Origin: Paracoxiella cheracis
GTDB taxonomy: Bacteria > Pseudomonadota > Gammaproteobacteria > Coxiellales > Coxiellaceae
Direction of reading: 5' to 3'
DNA: 64,000 nucleotides
Assembly (NCBI RefSeq): GCF_049348705.1
Contig: NZ_CP186485.1
Location: 1,674,001 to 1,738,000 of the forward strand
Shown one piece after another: positions 45,732-54,762 of the stretch; positions within the stretch are counted from its first letter, which is position 1, and each line of letters begins with the position of its first letter. The notes beneath the pieces were generated by a model that searched no databases, had not been told where the DNA came from, and saw nothing but the letters and a program-made list of their open reading frames with translations. The position numbers and the translations under genes are program-made.

Positions 45732-46853
45732 TTACTGCTTAAAAAAGTCTTTGACGGTGTCAAACCAGCTTTTAGAACGCGGGCTGTGATCCTTGCCATC
45801 TTTTTTCAACAGCTCGTCAAATTTCTTTAAATGCTGTTTGTGGTCTGCGTTTAATTTGATGGGTATTTCTACTAGAATATGACAAATTAAATCCCCCACA
45901 AGACCGCTTCTCAATGCTTTCACACCTTTTCCGCGCAAACGAAATTGCTTACCAGTTTGCGTTTCTGGCGGAATCGTTAATTTTACATTGCCCTGTAAGG
46001 TCGGGATTTGGATTTCGCCACCCAATGCGGCTGTTGCTAGGTCAATCGGCACTGCCGAATGAAGGTCATTGCCATCGCGTTTAAAAATGGGATGTTCTTT
46101 GACATGCACTTGAACGTATAAATCACCTGCCGGTGCGCCGTATAATCCTGCTTCACCTTCACCAGCAAGACGTATGCGATCGCCCGTATCAACACCAGGG
46201 GGTATTTTTACTGACAATGTTCTCGTTTGTTGAACACGCCCCTGTCCACGACATTTATCACAAGGATCTTGAATAACTTTTCCCGTGCCGCGACAAGTCG
46301 AACACGTTTGCTGCACTTGCAAGAAACCATGCTGCATGCGCATTTGTCCTGTACCACCACAGCGCTGACATGTCACTGGTGATGTACCCTTTTTCGCGCC
46401 ACTGCCACTACACGTTTGGCAGGTAACCCATGTTGGGACTTTTATCGATTGTGTAACACCGTGAACTGCTTCTTCTAAACTTAACACGAGGTCGTAGCCT
46501 AAATCGGCACCGGTTTGCACACGTTGAGCGGGCCCACGCCCGCCACCAAAAATATCGCCAAAAATGTCTCCGAAAATATCACCGATGTCCCCAAAACCAA
46601 AACCACCGGGACCACCCCCGAATTGTTGCTCGACACCAGCATGACCGAATTGATCATAAGAAGCACGTTTTTGAGAGTCAGCAAGTATTTCGTAGGCTTC
46701 ACGTGCTTCTTGGAATTTTGCTTTTGCTTCAGAATCACCGGGATTGCGATCAGGGTGGTATTTCATCGCAAGCCGACGAAAAGCTTTTTTTATTTCTGCT
46801 TCTGTTGCATTTCGAGAAACACCGAGTATCTCGTAGTAATCACGTTTTGACAT
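45732..46853 (-). CDS. dnaJ: Chaperone protein DnaJ
   Basis: Co-chaperone that stimulates DnaK ATPase. In order: J domain with HPD (MKYHPDRNPGD, near residue 33), a Gly/Phe-rich linker (GGGPGGFGFGDIGDIFGD), four CxxCxGxG zinc motifs (CQTCSGSG, CQRCGGTG, CSTCRGTG, CDKCRGQG) and the C-terminal substrate-binding domain. The 373-residue length is normal. It lies 28 bases after dnaK. Confidence 0.96.
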   Translation of the reverse strand: MSKRDYYEILGVSRNATEAEIKKAFRRLAMKYHPDRNPGDSEAKAKFQEAREAYEILADSQKRASYDQFGHAGVEQQFGGGPGGFGFGDIGDIFGDIFGDIFGGGRGPAQRVQTGADLGYDLVLSLEEAVHGVTQSIKVPTWVTCQTCSGSGAKKGTSPVTCQRCGGTGQMRMQHGFLQVQQTCSTCRGTGKVIQDPCDKCRGQGRVQQTRTLSVKIPPGVDTGDRIRLAGEGEAGLYGAPAGDLYVQVHVKEHPIFKRDGNDLHSAVPIDLATAALGGEIQIPTLQGNVKLTIPPETQTGKQFRLRGKGVKALRSGLVGDLICHILVEIPIKLNADHKQHLKKFDELLKKDGKDHSPRSKSWFDTVKDFFKQ

Positions 46854-46881
46854 AGGTTATTCATTTTCACGCTAATTATTG

Positions 46882-48849
46882 TTATTTTTCGTCGTCTTTC
46901 TTCTTATCGTCTTTAACTTCTTCAAACTCAGCATCAACGACATCTTCTTTAGATTTACCTTCTTCCGCTTTCGATTCGCCGCCAGGTGCTGCACCTGCCG
47001 CACCACTGGCTGCACCTTCAGCGCCACCTTTTTTCGCGTAAACGCGTTCGGCTAGTTTAGAAGAGTGCTCAGTTAACTCTTTCGTTTTTGCTTCGATTGC
47101 ATCTTTGTCATCTTTCTTGATTAACTCTTTGAGCTCGTCGATAATTTTTTCTATCGATTTTTTCTCATCAGCAGATACTTCCTCACCCAAATCTTTAATC
47201 GATTTTGTGGTGGCATGAATCATCGCATCAGCTTGGTTACGTGTATCCACTAATTCGTGGAATTTACGATCGGATTCTTTATGGGATTCCGCGTCTTTCA
47301 CCATTTTTTCGACTTCTTCATCCGAAAGACCACTCGATGCCTTAATCACAATCGATTGTTCTTTTCTAGTCGCCTTGTCTTTCGCCGATACATGCAAAAT
47401 ACCATTGGCGTCGATATCGAACGTGACTTCGACTTGCGGCACACCGCGTGGTGCCGGTGGAATATCGCTTAAGTCAAAACGACCCAACGATTTATTTCCC
47501 CGTGCCATTTCACGCTCACCCTGCAATACGTGCACCGTCACTGCCGTTTGATTGTCTTCTGCCGTTGAAAAGACCTGGTTTGCTTTAGTTGGAATGGCGG
47601 TATTTTTGTAGATTAATTTCGTCATCACGTCACCCAAGGTTTCGATACCGAGTGAAAGCGGTGTGACATCTAATAATAAAACGTCTTTCACTTCGCCCGA
47701 TAACACAGCACCTTGAATAGCAGCACCAATCGCAACCGCTTCATCAGGGTTTACGTCTTTTCGTGCCTCTTTTCCAAAGAAATTTTTCACCGCCTCTTGA
47801 ACTTTCGGCATGCGTGTTTGACCACCGACTAAAATAATATCGTCGATTTCCGATACTTTAAGCCCAGCATCATTGACAGCCGTTTTACAAGGCTCAATCG
47901 TACGCTCAATTAAATCTTCAACTAACGATTCTAATTTTGCACGAGTGACACGGATATTTAAGTGTTTTGGCCCACTTGCATCGGCTGTAATGTAAGGAAG
48001 ATTCACATCCGTTTGTTGCGCAGAAGATAATTCGATTTTCACTTTTTCTGCTGCTTCTTTTAAACGTTGCAATGCTAACGGATCGCTATGTAAATCAACA
48101 CCAGAATCTTTTTTGAATTCGTCAGCCAAGTAATCAATTAAGCGCAAGTCGAAATCTTCACCACCGAGGAACGTATCACCATTAGTCGCTAACACCTCGA
48201 ATTGATGCTCGCCATCGACATCGGCGATTTCAATAATTGAAATATCAAACGTACCACCCCCTAAGTCATATACTGCAACTTTACGATCGCCTTTTTTCTT
48301 GTCCATACCATAAGCTAATGCAGCGGCAGTCGGCTCGTTGATAATACGTTTAACTTCAAGCCCGGCGATTTTACCCGCATCTTTCGTTGCCTGACGCTGA
48401 GAGTCATTGAAGTAAGCAGGCACTGTAATAACAGCTTGTTTCACTTCGTGGCCGAGGTAATCTTCGGCGGTCTTTTTCATCTTCATCAAGACTTGGGCAG
48501 ATACTTGTGGCGGCGCTAGTTTTTCACCGCCCGCTTCAACCCATGCGTCACCATTATAAGCTTTGACAATCTTGTAAGGCACCATCTTGATATCTTTTTG
48601 AAGAACAGTATCGTCGAATTTACGACCGATCAAACGCTTAATCGCGTATAACGTGTTATCCGGATTAGTGACCGCCTGACGCTTCGCCGGCGCACCAACC
48701 AACACTTCACCATCTTTTGTATAAGCCACAATCGACGGTGTGGTTCTCGAACCTTCGGCGTTCTCGATCACACGCACCTTGCCACCCTCCATGACCGCAA
48801 CGCAGGAGTTGGTAGTACCTAAATCAATACCGATAATTTCGTTAGCCAT
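46882..48849 (-). CDS. dnaK: Chaperone protein DnaK (Hsp70)
   Basis: Hsp70 chaperone of 655 residues. The nucleotide-binding domain has IIGIDLGTTNSCVAVMEGG, AYFNDSQRQATKDAGKIAG, VYDLGGGTFDISI and VGGQTRMP. A substrate-binding domain and a lid follow, with a Gly/Ala-rich tail and the acidic end DDKKKDDEK. The ATG at 48849 (MANEIIGIDLG) is the family start; the frame upstream to 48921 crosses the promoter. A sigma-32-type promoter lies 45-73 bases upstream. Confidence 0.97.
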   Translation of the reverse strand: MANEIIGIDLGTTNSCVAVMEGGKVRVIENAEGSRTTPSIVAYTKDGEVLVGAPAKRQAVTNPDNTLYAIKRLIGRKFDDTVLQKDIKMVPYKIVKAYNGDAWVEAGGEKLAPPQVSAQVLMKMKKTAEDYLGHEVKQAVITVPAYFNDSQRQATKDAGKIAGLEVKRIINEPTAAALAYGMDKKKGDRKVAVYDLGGGTFDISIIEIADVDGEHQFEVLATNGDTFLGGEDFDLRLIDYLADEFKKDSGVDLHSDPLALQRLKEAAEKVKIELSSAQQTDVNLPYITADASGPKHLNIRVTRAKLESLVEDLIERTIEPCKTAVNDAGLKVSEIDDIILVGGQTRMPKVQEAVKNFFGKEARKDVNPDEAVAIGAAIQGAVLSGEVKDVLLLDVTPLSLGIETLGDVMTKLIYKNTAIPTKANQVFSTAEDNQTAVTVHVLQGEREMARGNKSLGRFDLSDIPPAPRGVPQVEVTFDIDANGILHVSAKDKATRKEQSIVIKASSGLSDEEVEKMVKDAESHKESDRKFHELVDTRNQADAMIHATTKSIKDLGEEVSADEKKSIEKIIDELKELIKKDDKDAIEAKTKELTEHSSKLAERVYAKKGGAEGAASGAAGAAPGGESKAEEGKSKEDVVDAEFEEVKDDKKKDDEK

Positions 48850-48893
48850 TCTCAGTCCTCTTTGATTTTTCGTCAAAATTCTGTGTTGCTGAG

Positions 48894-48922
48894 TAGATGG
48901 GGGTGCTTTTCGGGATTTCAAG
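48894..48922 (-). promoter_or_regulatory. Sigma-32 (RpoH) heat-shock promoter of dnaKJ
   Basis: On the minus strand CTTGAAA (48916-48922) and CCCCATCTA (48894-48902) are separated by 13 bases. Both match the RpoH consensus almost perfectly (CTTGAAA and CCCCATnTA). The dnaK ATG follows 45 bases later. Confidence 0.88.
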
Positions 48923-48961
48923 CCAAGGTTTGGGGATTTTAGAGTTTGGGAACGTTATCAC

Positions 48962-49675
48962 CTAAAGCGGAGAAGGCTTGGTACTGTGGGTCAAGGATTG
49001 TGAAGCCACATGACTTATCTCTTGTTTGGCCTGTTGGGCTAAACTTTTCATAAAAGGTAATTTAGGATCAAGATCATTTTCAGGTTGAGCAGCGATTTCA
49101 TCAGCCAGTTGAGCAACAGCATTCAAATAAGAAGCATCTTGATTCATCGCAGCAGTATCTTCGTATTGAGTACCATTAACCGACGGTCTCACCTCATTCC
49201 AATATCCCACGATTAAATCTTTCGCTGCCTTTGCGAGTCTTTTATCTTGCTCATAAGCTTCTTTGTAATTTTTCTCAAGCGCCAACATATCTTGCAAAAA
49301 TGCGTAAAATCCCGGCAAGGTGAGCATGCGATCGATACAGTGCAGCTTCACGACATCGCTAACAAAACGATACACATATTGATGCGGTTTCGTTGAAGGA
49401 TTCGTTTTGCGATTGACTCTAAAAGAAAGAAGATTAGAACCACCCCCAGAGCCAGAACCCGAATCAGAATCAGAATCAGAATCAGAATCACCGTCTGAAT
49501 CATCGCTCCCGTGTTCACTGTAAATTCTAAAATTTTCTGCAGATAAATCTTGCAGCAAACTCCAATCTTTGGCGGCGCGCAAATCTCTAAAATGGATATT
49601 GCCTAAAACAATTTCCAACCATCGACGCACAAATGGATAAACGTTTCCATAGATGATGTCAGCATTGATTGCCAT
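48962..49675 (-). CDS. Hypothetical protein with Asp/Ser-Gly low-complexity segment
   Basis: A 237-residue protein of unknown family between grpE and dnaK. The ATG at 49675 has GGAGG seven bases upstream. Residues about 50-75 are a low-complexity acidic stretch (SDDSDGDSDSDSDSDSGSG) made from a short DNA repeat. The flanking regions are helical and mildly charged, without a signal peptide or membrane segment. The acidic linker separates two compact parts. It is not a known heat-shock protein. It may be an accessory or secreted protein of a host-associated bacterium, but there is no direct evidence. Confidence 0.6.
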   Translation of the reverse strand: MAINADIIYGNVYPFVRRWLEIVLGNIHFRDLRAAKDWSLLQDLSAENFRIYSEHGSDDSDGDSDSDSDSDSGSGSGGGSNLLSFRVNRKTNPSTKPHQYVYRFVSDVVKLHCIDRMLTLPGFYAFLQDMLALEKNYKEAYEQDKRLAKAAKDLIVGYWNEVRPSVNGTQYEDTAAMNQDASYLNAVAQLADEIAAQPENDLDPKLPFMKSLAQQAKQEISHVASQSLTHSTKPSPL

Positions 49676-49797
49676 TACAGAGCCTCCATAAAAAGTCCGC
49701 ACTATAAATTATATCTATCAAACCTTAAATTAGCCTTAAGTGGCACTGGAAATTGCTTGCCAAAGAAGGGGTTTGTGTTTTCGGGAGGTCCCTACCA

Positions 49798-50385
49798 TCA
49801 TTGTGTAACAATCACCATGGCAGCACGCAACACCCTGCCATTAAGCTCATAACCTTTTTGAACGACTTGCACAATTGTGTTGGGCTTTGCACTGGGGTCT
49901 TGGACTACGGACATCGCCTCATGTAACTCTGGATTAAAGACTTCACCAGGCTTTGGATCGATGGTTTGCACGCCGTGTTTCGATAGGGTCTTGTGAAGTA
50001 AATCTAAAGTTAAGCCGATTCCCTCTCGCATGCTTTTCACATGGGGATCATGTGACTCGGGACTTTCTAAGCCGCGGATCATGCTATCGACAACGGGTAA
50101 TAAATCAACGAGTAATTTTTCATTTCCAAATTTATGAGCCTTCTCAACATCACGCTCTGCACGGCGACGGGAGTTTTCCATCTCAGCATGAGCACGCATC
50201 GCTTTCTCTTTATATTCATCGACTTTCTTTTCCATCTCGGTGAGCTGATCTTCCAACTTACCACGCGTGGGAAAATCAATCTCGGGCAATTCTTCAAAAG
50301 CGTCCTCCGAGTTTTCTTGCTCTTCAGCAAACTCGCGCCACTTATCTTGGTTTTCTTCTTTCTTGTTATCTTCTTTTTTACTCAT
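49798..50385 (-). CDS. grpE: Nucleotide exchange factor GrpE
   Basis: GrpE releases ADP from DnaK. The 195-residue protein has an acidic N-terminus, a long coiled coil (LEDQLTEMEKKVDEYKEKAMRAHAEMENSRRRAERDVEKA) and the family beta-domain with GVQTIDPKPGEVFNPELHEAM and VLRAAMVIV. It is followed on the same strand by the unknown gene and dnaK-dnaJ. A sigma-32-like promoter lies just upstream. Confidence 0.96.
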   Translation of the reverse strand: MSKKEDNKKEENQDKWREFAEEQENSEDAFEELPEIDFPTRGKLEDQLTEMEKKVDEYKEKAMRAHAEMENSRRRAERDVEKAHKFGNEKLLVDLLPVVDSMIRGLESPESHDPHVKSMREGIGLTLDLLHKTLSKHGVQTIDPKPGEVFNPELHEAMSVVQDPSAKPNTIVQVVQKGYELNGRVLRAAMVIVTQ

Positions 50386-50411
50386 GATCTCTCCGATTGC
50401 TCACTGAATTA

Positions 50412-50439
50412 CTATAAGGGCAGATCCATATTTTTCAAG
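50412..50439 (-). promoter_or_regulatory. Sigma-32-like promoter of grpE
   Basis: On the minus strand CTTGAAA (50433-50439) and CCCTTATAG (50412-50420) are separated by 12 bases. The -35 is perfect and the -10 is weaker than the one before dnaK. The grpE ATG is about 27 bases downstream. Confidence 0.65.
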
Positions 50440-50501
50440 ACCCATCGCATGCAAAGCACCACCCAGTTTATCACAGATTGAAAAGGTGCTATGCTCGATT
50501 C

Positions 50502-51389
50502 ATGAATAATAAAGCATTTCAACGGATTGCTTTGATGGGTCGCGCTGGCGTCGAAGGCGTTCCGGAAACCCTCACAGCACTGAAAGATCATTTACTATCA
50601 CTCAATAAGGACATCGTGCTCGAAGAAAATGCAGCACAGATGATGCACGACCACGATCTCAAGACTATACCTGCCACTGAACTCAATCAGCATGCTGATT
50701 TGTTAATTGTCGTCGGCGGTGACGGCAGCATGCTCAATGCAGCACACATTGCCGTGCCACAAGATCTACCCGTACTCGGGATTAATCGCGGGCGGTTGGG
50801 GTTTTTAACTGACATTCACCCCCACGATTTAACAAAAATCGATGCGATTTTGAAAGGACATTATCGTGAAGAACATCGATTTTTATTAAACGCGGTCATC
50901 GAAGAAAATCATAAACCCACTGGCAACGATATGGGTCTCAACGATGTCGTGTTATTGCCAGGTGATATTGCACAAATGATCGAGTTTGATATTTTCATTA
51001 ACGATGAATTCGTATGTAGCCACCGTGCCGATGGATTAATTGTAACGACACCCACAGGCTCAACAGCCTATGCATTATCGGGAGGCGGGCCGATAATGCA
51101 ACCACAGCTCGAGGCAATAGCTTTAGTACCGATGTTTCCACACACACTAAGCAGCCGTCCGATCGTCGTGCAAAGTAGCAGTAAAATCCAAATCAATGTG
51201 TCACCCCATAATGATGCATCGCCCTATTTAAGCTGTGATGGCCAAAACCGTATGCTCGTTAGGCCCGGCGGCGTGATTAAAATTCACAAAAGAGCTGAGC
51301 AACTACGATTAATTCATCCCGAAGATTATAATTATTACGATACATTGCGTAAGAAACTGGATTGGCAAAAACGTGCAAGTAAAGTTTAG
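50502..51389 (+). CDS. nadK: NAD kinase
   Basis: NadK phosphorylates NAD to NADP. The 295-residue protein contains the GGDG motif (LIVVGGDGSMLNA), GRLGFLTDI, the conserved VLPGDIAQMIEFDIFINDEFV region and TPTGSTAYALSGGGPI. The ATG at 50502 (MNNKAFQRIALMG) is preferred because the first ATG at 50478 adds eight residues lacking in the family. It is divergent from grpE and 18 bases before recN. The grpE-nadK-recN neighbourhood is common in gammaproteobacteria. Confidence 0.94.
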   Translation: MNNKAFQRIALMGRAGVEGVPETLTALKDHLLSLNKDIVLEENAAQMMHDHDLKTIPATELNQHADLLIVVGGDGSMLNAAHIAVPQDLPVLGINRGRLGFLTDIHPHDLTKIDAILKGHYREEHRFLLNAVIEENHKPTGNDMGLNDVVLLPGDIAQMIEFDIFINDEFVCSHRADGLIVTTPTGSTAYALSGGGPIMQPQLEAIALVPMFPHTLSSRPIVVQSSSKIQINVSPHNDASPYLSCDGQNRMLVRPGGVIKIHKRAEQLRLIHPEDYNYYDTLRKKLDWQKRASKV

Positions 51390-51407
51390 GGATTAAGGTT
51401 TACCGAT

Positions 51408-53087
51408 ATGCTTTCTCAAATTTATTTGAAAAATTATACCGTCGTCAAATCTCTCAACTTAGAATTAAACACTGGGTTAACTGTTTTAACCGGTGAAACG
51501 GGAGCTGGGAAATCGATCATTGTCGATGCTGTCATGTTAGCACTAGGTGCACGCGCAGATACCAATGCCATTCGCTTGGGTGAAGATCAGTGTGACATCA
51601 CATTATCTTTTGACTTAACTCATATCCCTGAAGCTAAAACGTGGCTCGAATCGCAAGACTTTGCGGAAGGCACTGAGTGTTTGGTTCGACGCACAATTTC
51701 ACGTGACGGTCGCTCGCGCAGTACCATTAATGGTCATCCGTGTTCACAAAATTTGGTACGTGAATTTTCAACATTAGCCCTTGCCATTCACGGTCAGCAT
51801 CAACATCAAGAACTCTTAAAACGTGAAATCCAGCAACAACAATTAGATGTTTTTGCACATCATGAGTCTATGTTATCGAAAATTCAGCAGCACTATCATC
51901 AGTGGCGAAAGATCACGGCTGAGCTGGATACACTATCACAGCAAACGCAAGATCGGGACCGCCAATTAGATTTATTGCGTTATCAATTAGAAGAACTAAC
52001 GGCACTCAATTTACAAGAAAACGAATGGGAAACGCTCAGCCATCAACATCAGAAATTACATAACGCGCAAAATTTAATTGACAACTTAAATGAAGCTATC
52101 GACTTGACCGTACAAAATGAACAAACTTCTGCGGCTATGTTATTACAGGAAGCAATCGATCGCATTAACGAAATCAAAATCAGTGACAACCAAATTACAG
52201 CGATTAAAGAATTACTAGGAACTGCCGCCATACACTTACAAGAAGCCGGTGATGAATTAAGTCATTATCGCAATAACCTCGATTTAAGCGATGAAAATAT
52301 AAACCAAATCGAACAGCGACTTTCTGTCATGCACGATCTGGCGCGTAAGCATCACGTGAATCCGAATGATTTGCTTGACGTTAAAAAATCGCTAGAACAA
52401 CGCGTTCAAAAGCTCGAGAACATCGATGCAAACATAGAGACACTAAGGCAACATCAAGCACAAATTTCAGAACAATACCAAGCTGTAGCCAACGCGCTTA
52501 GTCAAGGCCGCGTTAAAGCGGCCAAAACATTAGAAAAAAATATCACTGAAAAAATGCAATCGCTAGGCATGAACGGAGGCGAATTTAAAATCCAATTTGA
52601 AAAAATAAATGAAATCATTTCTCCTTATGGTAACGAAAAAATTTCATTTATTGTATGCACTAACCCAGGACAAGGTTTTTTACCATTGCAAAAAGTAGTT
52701 TCTGGCGGTGAGTTATCGAGGATTAGTCTGGCGTTGCAAGTCATCACTGCACAAAAAGAGGGAACACCCACTTTAATTTTTGATGAAGTGGATACCGGCA
52801 TCGGTGGAAAAACAGCAGAAATAGTTGGACAACTACTATGCGAGCTTGGACAAAAAGCGCAAGTGATTTGTATTACACATTTGCCACAAGTTGCTGCACA
52901 AGGAACTCATCAATTTAAGGTTGAAAAAACAACCTCAACAAATTCTGTCTGCGCTACCATTCGCAAATTGAATCAAACAGAACGCGTAGAAGAATTAGCA
53001 CGAATGTTAAGCGGATCGAAAATTACAGAACAAACCTTAGCACATGCACGCGAACTCTTAAGCCTACCGCTAGATATGATTTTTTAA
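51408..53087 (+). CDS. recN: DNA repair protein RecN
   Basis: RecN is an SMC-like ATPase acting in double-strand break repair. The 559-residue protein has Walker A (GETGAGKSIIVDA, residue about 30), a central coiled-coil region (about 160-370), the ABC signature VSGGELSRISLAL and Walker B LIFDEVDTGIGG near residue 465. The family start MLSQIYLKNYTVV is at 51408. Length is normal. No LexA box was recognised upstream, where nadK is immediately adjacent. Confidence 0.95.
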   Translation: MLSQIYLKNYTVVKSLNLELNTGLTVLTGETGAGKSIIVDAVMLALGARADTNAIRLGEDQCDITLSFDLTHIPEAKTWLESQDFAEGTECLVRRTISRDGRSRSTINGHPCSQNLVREFSTLALAIHGQHQHQELLKREIQQQQLDVFAHHESMLSKIQQHYHQWRKITAELDTLSQQTQDRDRQLDLLRYQLEELTALNLQENEWETLSHQHQKLHNAQNLIDNLNEAIDLTVQNEQTSAAMLLQEAIDRINEIKISDNQITAIKELLGTAAIHLQEAGDELSHYRNNLDLSDENINQIEQRLSVMHDLARKHHVNPNDLLDVKKSLEQRVQKLENIDANIETLRQHQAQISEQYQAVANALSQGRVKAAKTLEKNITEKMQSLGMNGGEFKIQFEKINEIISPYGNEKISFIVCTNPGQGFLPLQKVVSGGELSRISLALQVITAQKEGTPTLIFDEVDTGIGGKTAEIVGQLLCELGQKAQVICITHLPQVAAQGTHQFKVEKTTSTNSVCATIRKLNQTERVEELARMLSGSKITEQTLAHARELLSLPLDMIF

Positions 53088-53324
53088 AACAATTGCAAGA
53101 GGCGCCCTTAATATTTCCTTAAGCTTTCAACTTTTTAGAAATTTTATTCCCAACATATTGACAAAGCTTTGAACAGTTCATAGGATAACTACCTAATGGA
53201 ACTTCATCATTTAGGCATATTCTTTGCCTTTTTTGACATCAAACGGATAAGAAAACGAATCGCTGCTTCTTACGCGTTAGAGCAGTTATTAATTTTATAT
53301 ATAAAATTTTAGAGGATAATTAAC

Positions 53325-54032
53325 ATGTTAAAGCAAATTGTTATAGGAGCTGCTGCTGTTGCTGCCGTAGGTTTTAGCGCAACTACCCTAGCAGCAAACG
53401 GTTCTGGCTTTTACCTTCGTGGTCAAGCTGGTTATGGTTGGGTTGGCAAAGAATCTCAAACAATAAAGCTACCACCCCTAAGAAGCAATGCAGCTTCACT
53501 TACCCCAACTGTCAGCACTCTTGGTAACAAAGGCCATGGGTTTGCTGGTCGAGCTGCTGTGGGTTACGCTCTTAACCAGTACCTCTCAGTTGAGACTGGT
53601 TTCACTCACTATAGTGACTTCAAACGCAACCTCGGTGAAATGCAAGTAAGAAACAGTGCAGGTCTATCAGGTATTCAGAACGCACAAGCAAAAACTTCTT
53701 TGTATGCATTTGATTTAATGGCTAAAGGAACCATTCCTTTCGACAACTTCTATGCATTTGGTGGAGTCGGTGTTGCTGACGTTCATGCAAAATCTTATGC
53801 TCTAAACAGCATTTCCTCTTTTGGTAACATTAGCAAACCAATACAAATTTGGGACGCATCTCAAAAAGACTTCATCCGACCTAAAGTCGCTGCCGGTGTT
53901 GGTTACAATATTACTCAACACATTGCGGTTGACGTTTCTTACTCACGTGTCTTTGGTCGCGGCAAAGTAAGTGAACGAAACTACTTACCAGACTTGAACC
54001 TTGCATCTGTAGGCTTAACCTACAAATTCTAA
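53325..54032 (+). CDS. Outer membrane beta-barrel protein (OmpA/opacity-like)
   Basis: The 235-residue precursor has a signal peptide (MLKQIVIGAAAVAAVGFSATTLAANG, cleavage after the AxA near residue 24). About eight amphipathic strands follow (GFYLRGQAGYGWVG, FAGRAAVGYALNQYLSVETGF, FYAFGGVGVADV, RPKVAAGVGYNITQHIAVDVSYSRVFG). It ends in the barrel-assembly signature YKF. This matches eight-stranded OMP_b-brl porin-like proteins. Its function may be adhesion or structural integrity. It is monocistronic with AGAGGATAATTAAC before the ATG and a clear terminator. Confidence 0.82.
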   Translation: MLKQIVIGAAAVAAVGFSATTLAANGSGFYLRGQAGYGWVGKESQTIKLPPLRSNAASLTPTVSTLGNKGHGFAGRAAVGYALNQYLSVETGFTHYSDFKRNLGEMQVRNSAGLSGIQNAQAKTSLYAFDLMAKGTIPFDNFYAFGGVGVADVHAKSYALNSISSFGNISKPIQIWDASQKDFIRPKVAAGVGYNITQHIAVDVSYSRVFGRGKVSERNYLPDLNLASVGLTYKF

Positions 54033-54059
54033 AGGTTAGGAAAAAGGTTAAAACCGACT

Positions 54060-54082
54060 GGGGCATGATGCCCCTTTTTTTT
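54060..54082 (+). terminator. Rho-independent terminator of the beta-barrel gene
   Basis: GGGGCAT-G-ATGCCCC forms a short strong hairpin followed by eight T residues, 28 bases after the stop codon. It lies just before the convergent fur gene. Confidence 0.9.
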
Positions 54083-54085
54083 GCC

Positions 54086-54517
54086 TTATTTATCGCACTT
54101 TGCACAGACACCGTAGATCGTTAAGCTGTGATCGGTCATCTTGAAATGAGCTTTCTCTGCAATGGTTTCCTGACGCTCTTCAATAACGTCATCCACAAAC
54201 TCTTGCACCGACCCACAATTCACACACACCAGATGATCGTGATGCTCACCCTGATCCATCTCAAAAACCGAATGCCCGCCCTCAAAATTATGTCGCTTCA
54301 CCAAACCGGCTGCTTCAAATTGCGTAAGCACCCGATACACCGTGGCTAAGCCCACATCTTCACCCATTTTGACGAGCTTTTTATAGACATCTTCAGCGCT
54401 CATATGATGTGGATCAGCGCTCATATGATGTGGATCAGCGCTTTCCAAAATATTCAATATTTTTACACGCGGCAACGTGACCTTCAGCCCCGCCTTACGC
54501 AATTCTTGATCTTTCAA
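54086..54517 (-). CDS. fur: Ferric uptake regulator Fur with internal 7-residue duplication
   Basis: Fur represses iron-uptake genes with Fe2+ as cofactor. The 143-residue protein shows LRKAGLKVTLPRVKILNIL, DVGLATVYRVLTQFEAAGLV (recognition helix), HNFEGGHSVFE, the metal site HHDHLVCVNCG and a C-terminal CAKC pair. In the winged helix the segment SADPHHM occurs twice in a row (residues about 26-39), where the family has it once. The cause is a perfect 21-bp tandem duplication at 54395-54436. The extra loop lies between two helices just before AEDVYKKL and could alter DNA binding. Confidence 0.93.
   Translation of the reverse strand: MKDQELRKAGLKVTLPRVKILNILESADPHHMSADPHHMSAEDVYKKLVKMGEDVGLATVYRVLTQFEAAGLVKRHNFEGGHSVFEMDQGEHHDHLVCVNCGSVQEFVDDVIEERQETIAEKAHFKMTDHSLTIYGVCAKCDK
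54395..54436 (-). repeat. 21-bp perfect tandem duplication inside fur
   Basis: The plus-strand unit starts AGCGCTCATATGATG and occurs twice without mismatch. It is in frame and adds seven residues to Fur. The lack of divergence indicates a recent event. Confidence 0.95.
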
Positions 54518-54762
54518 TTCGATACCCCCTCAGTTGGAAGCATTCTAGCATATTGAGAGCTCTTGAGCGCCTCTCGAAAATCTATTTTCAGCGAACTTCG
54601 TGTTTTTAGGAGACCCCCATAAGCTTTTCTTAATGAGTTGAGGAGTAAACAATGCTTTTTTAGGGAAAAAACCTGTTTTTGCTTGCGATAGCAATAATCA
54701 CTTTTTAAACTACGTGTACGATTGACAGCTTATATATGAAAATTAATTAGAGAAGAAGATTT

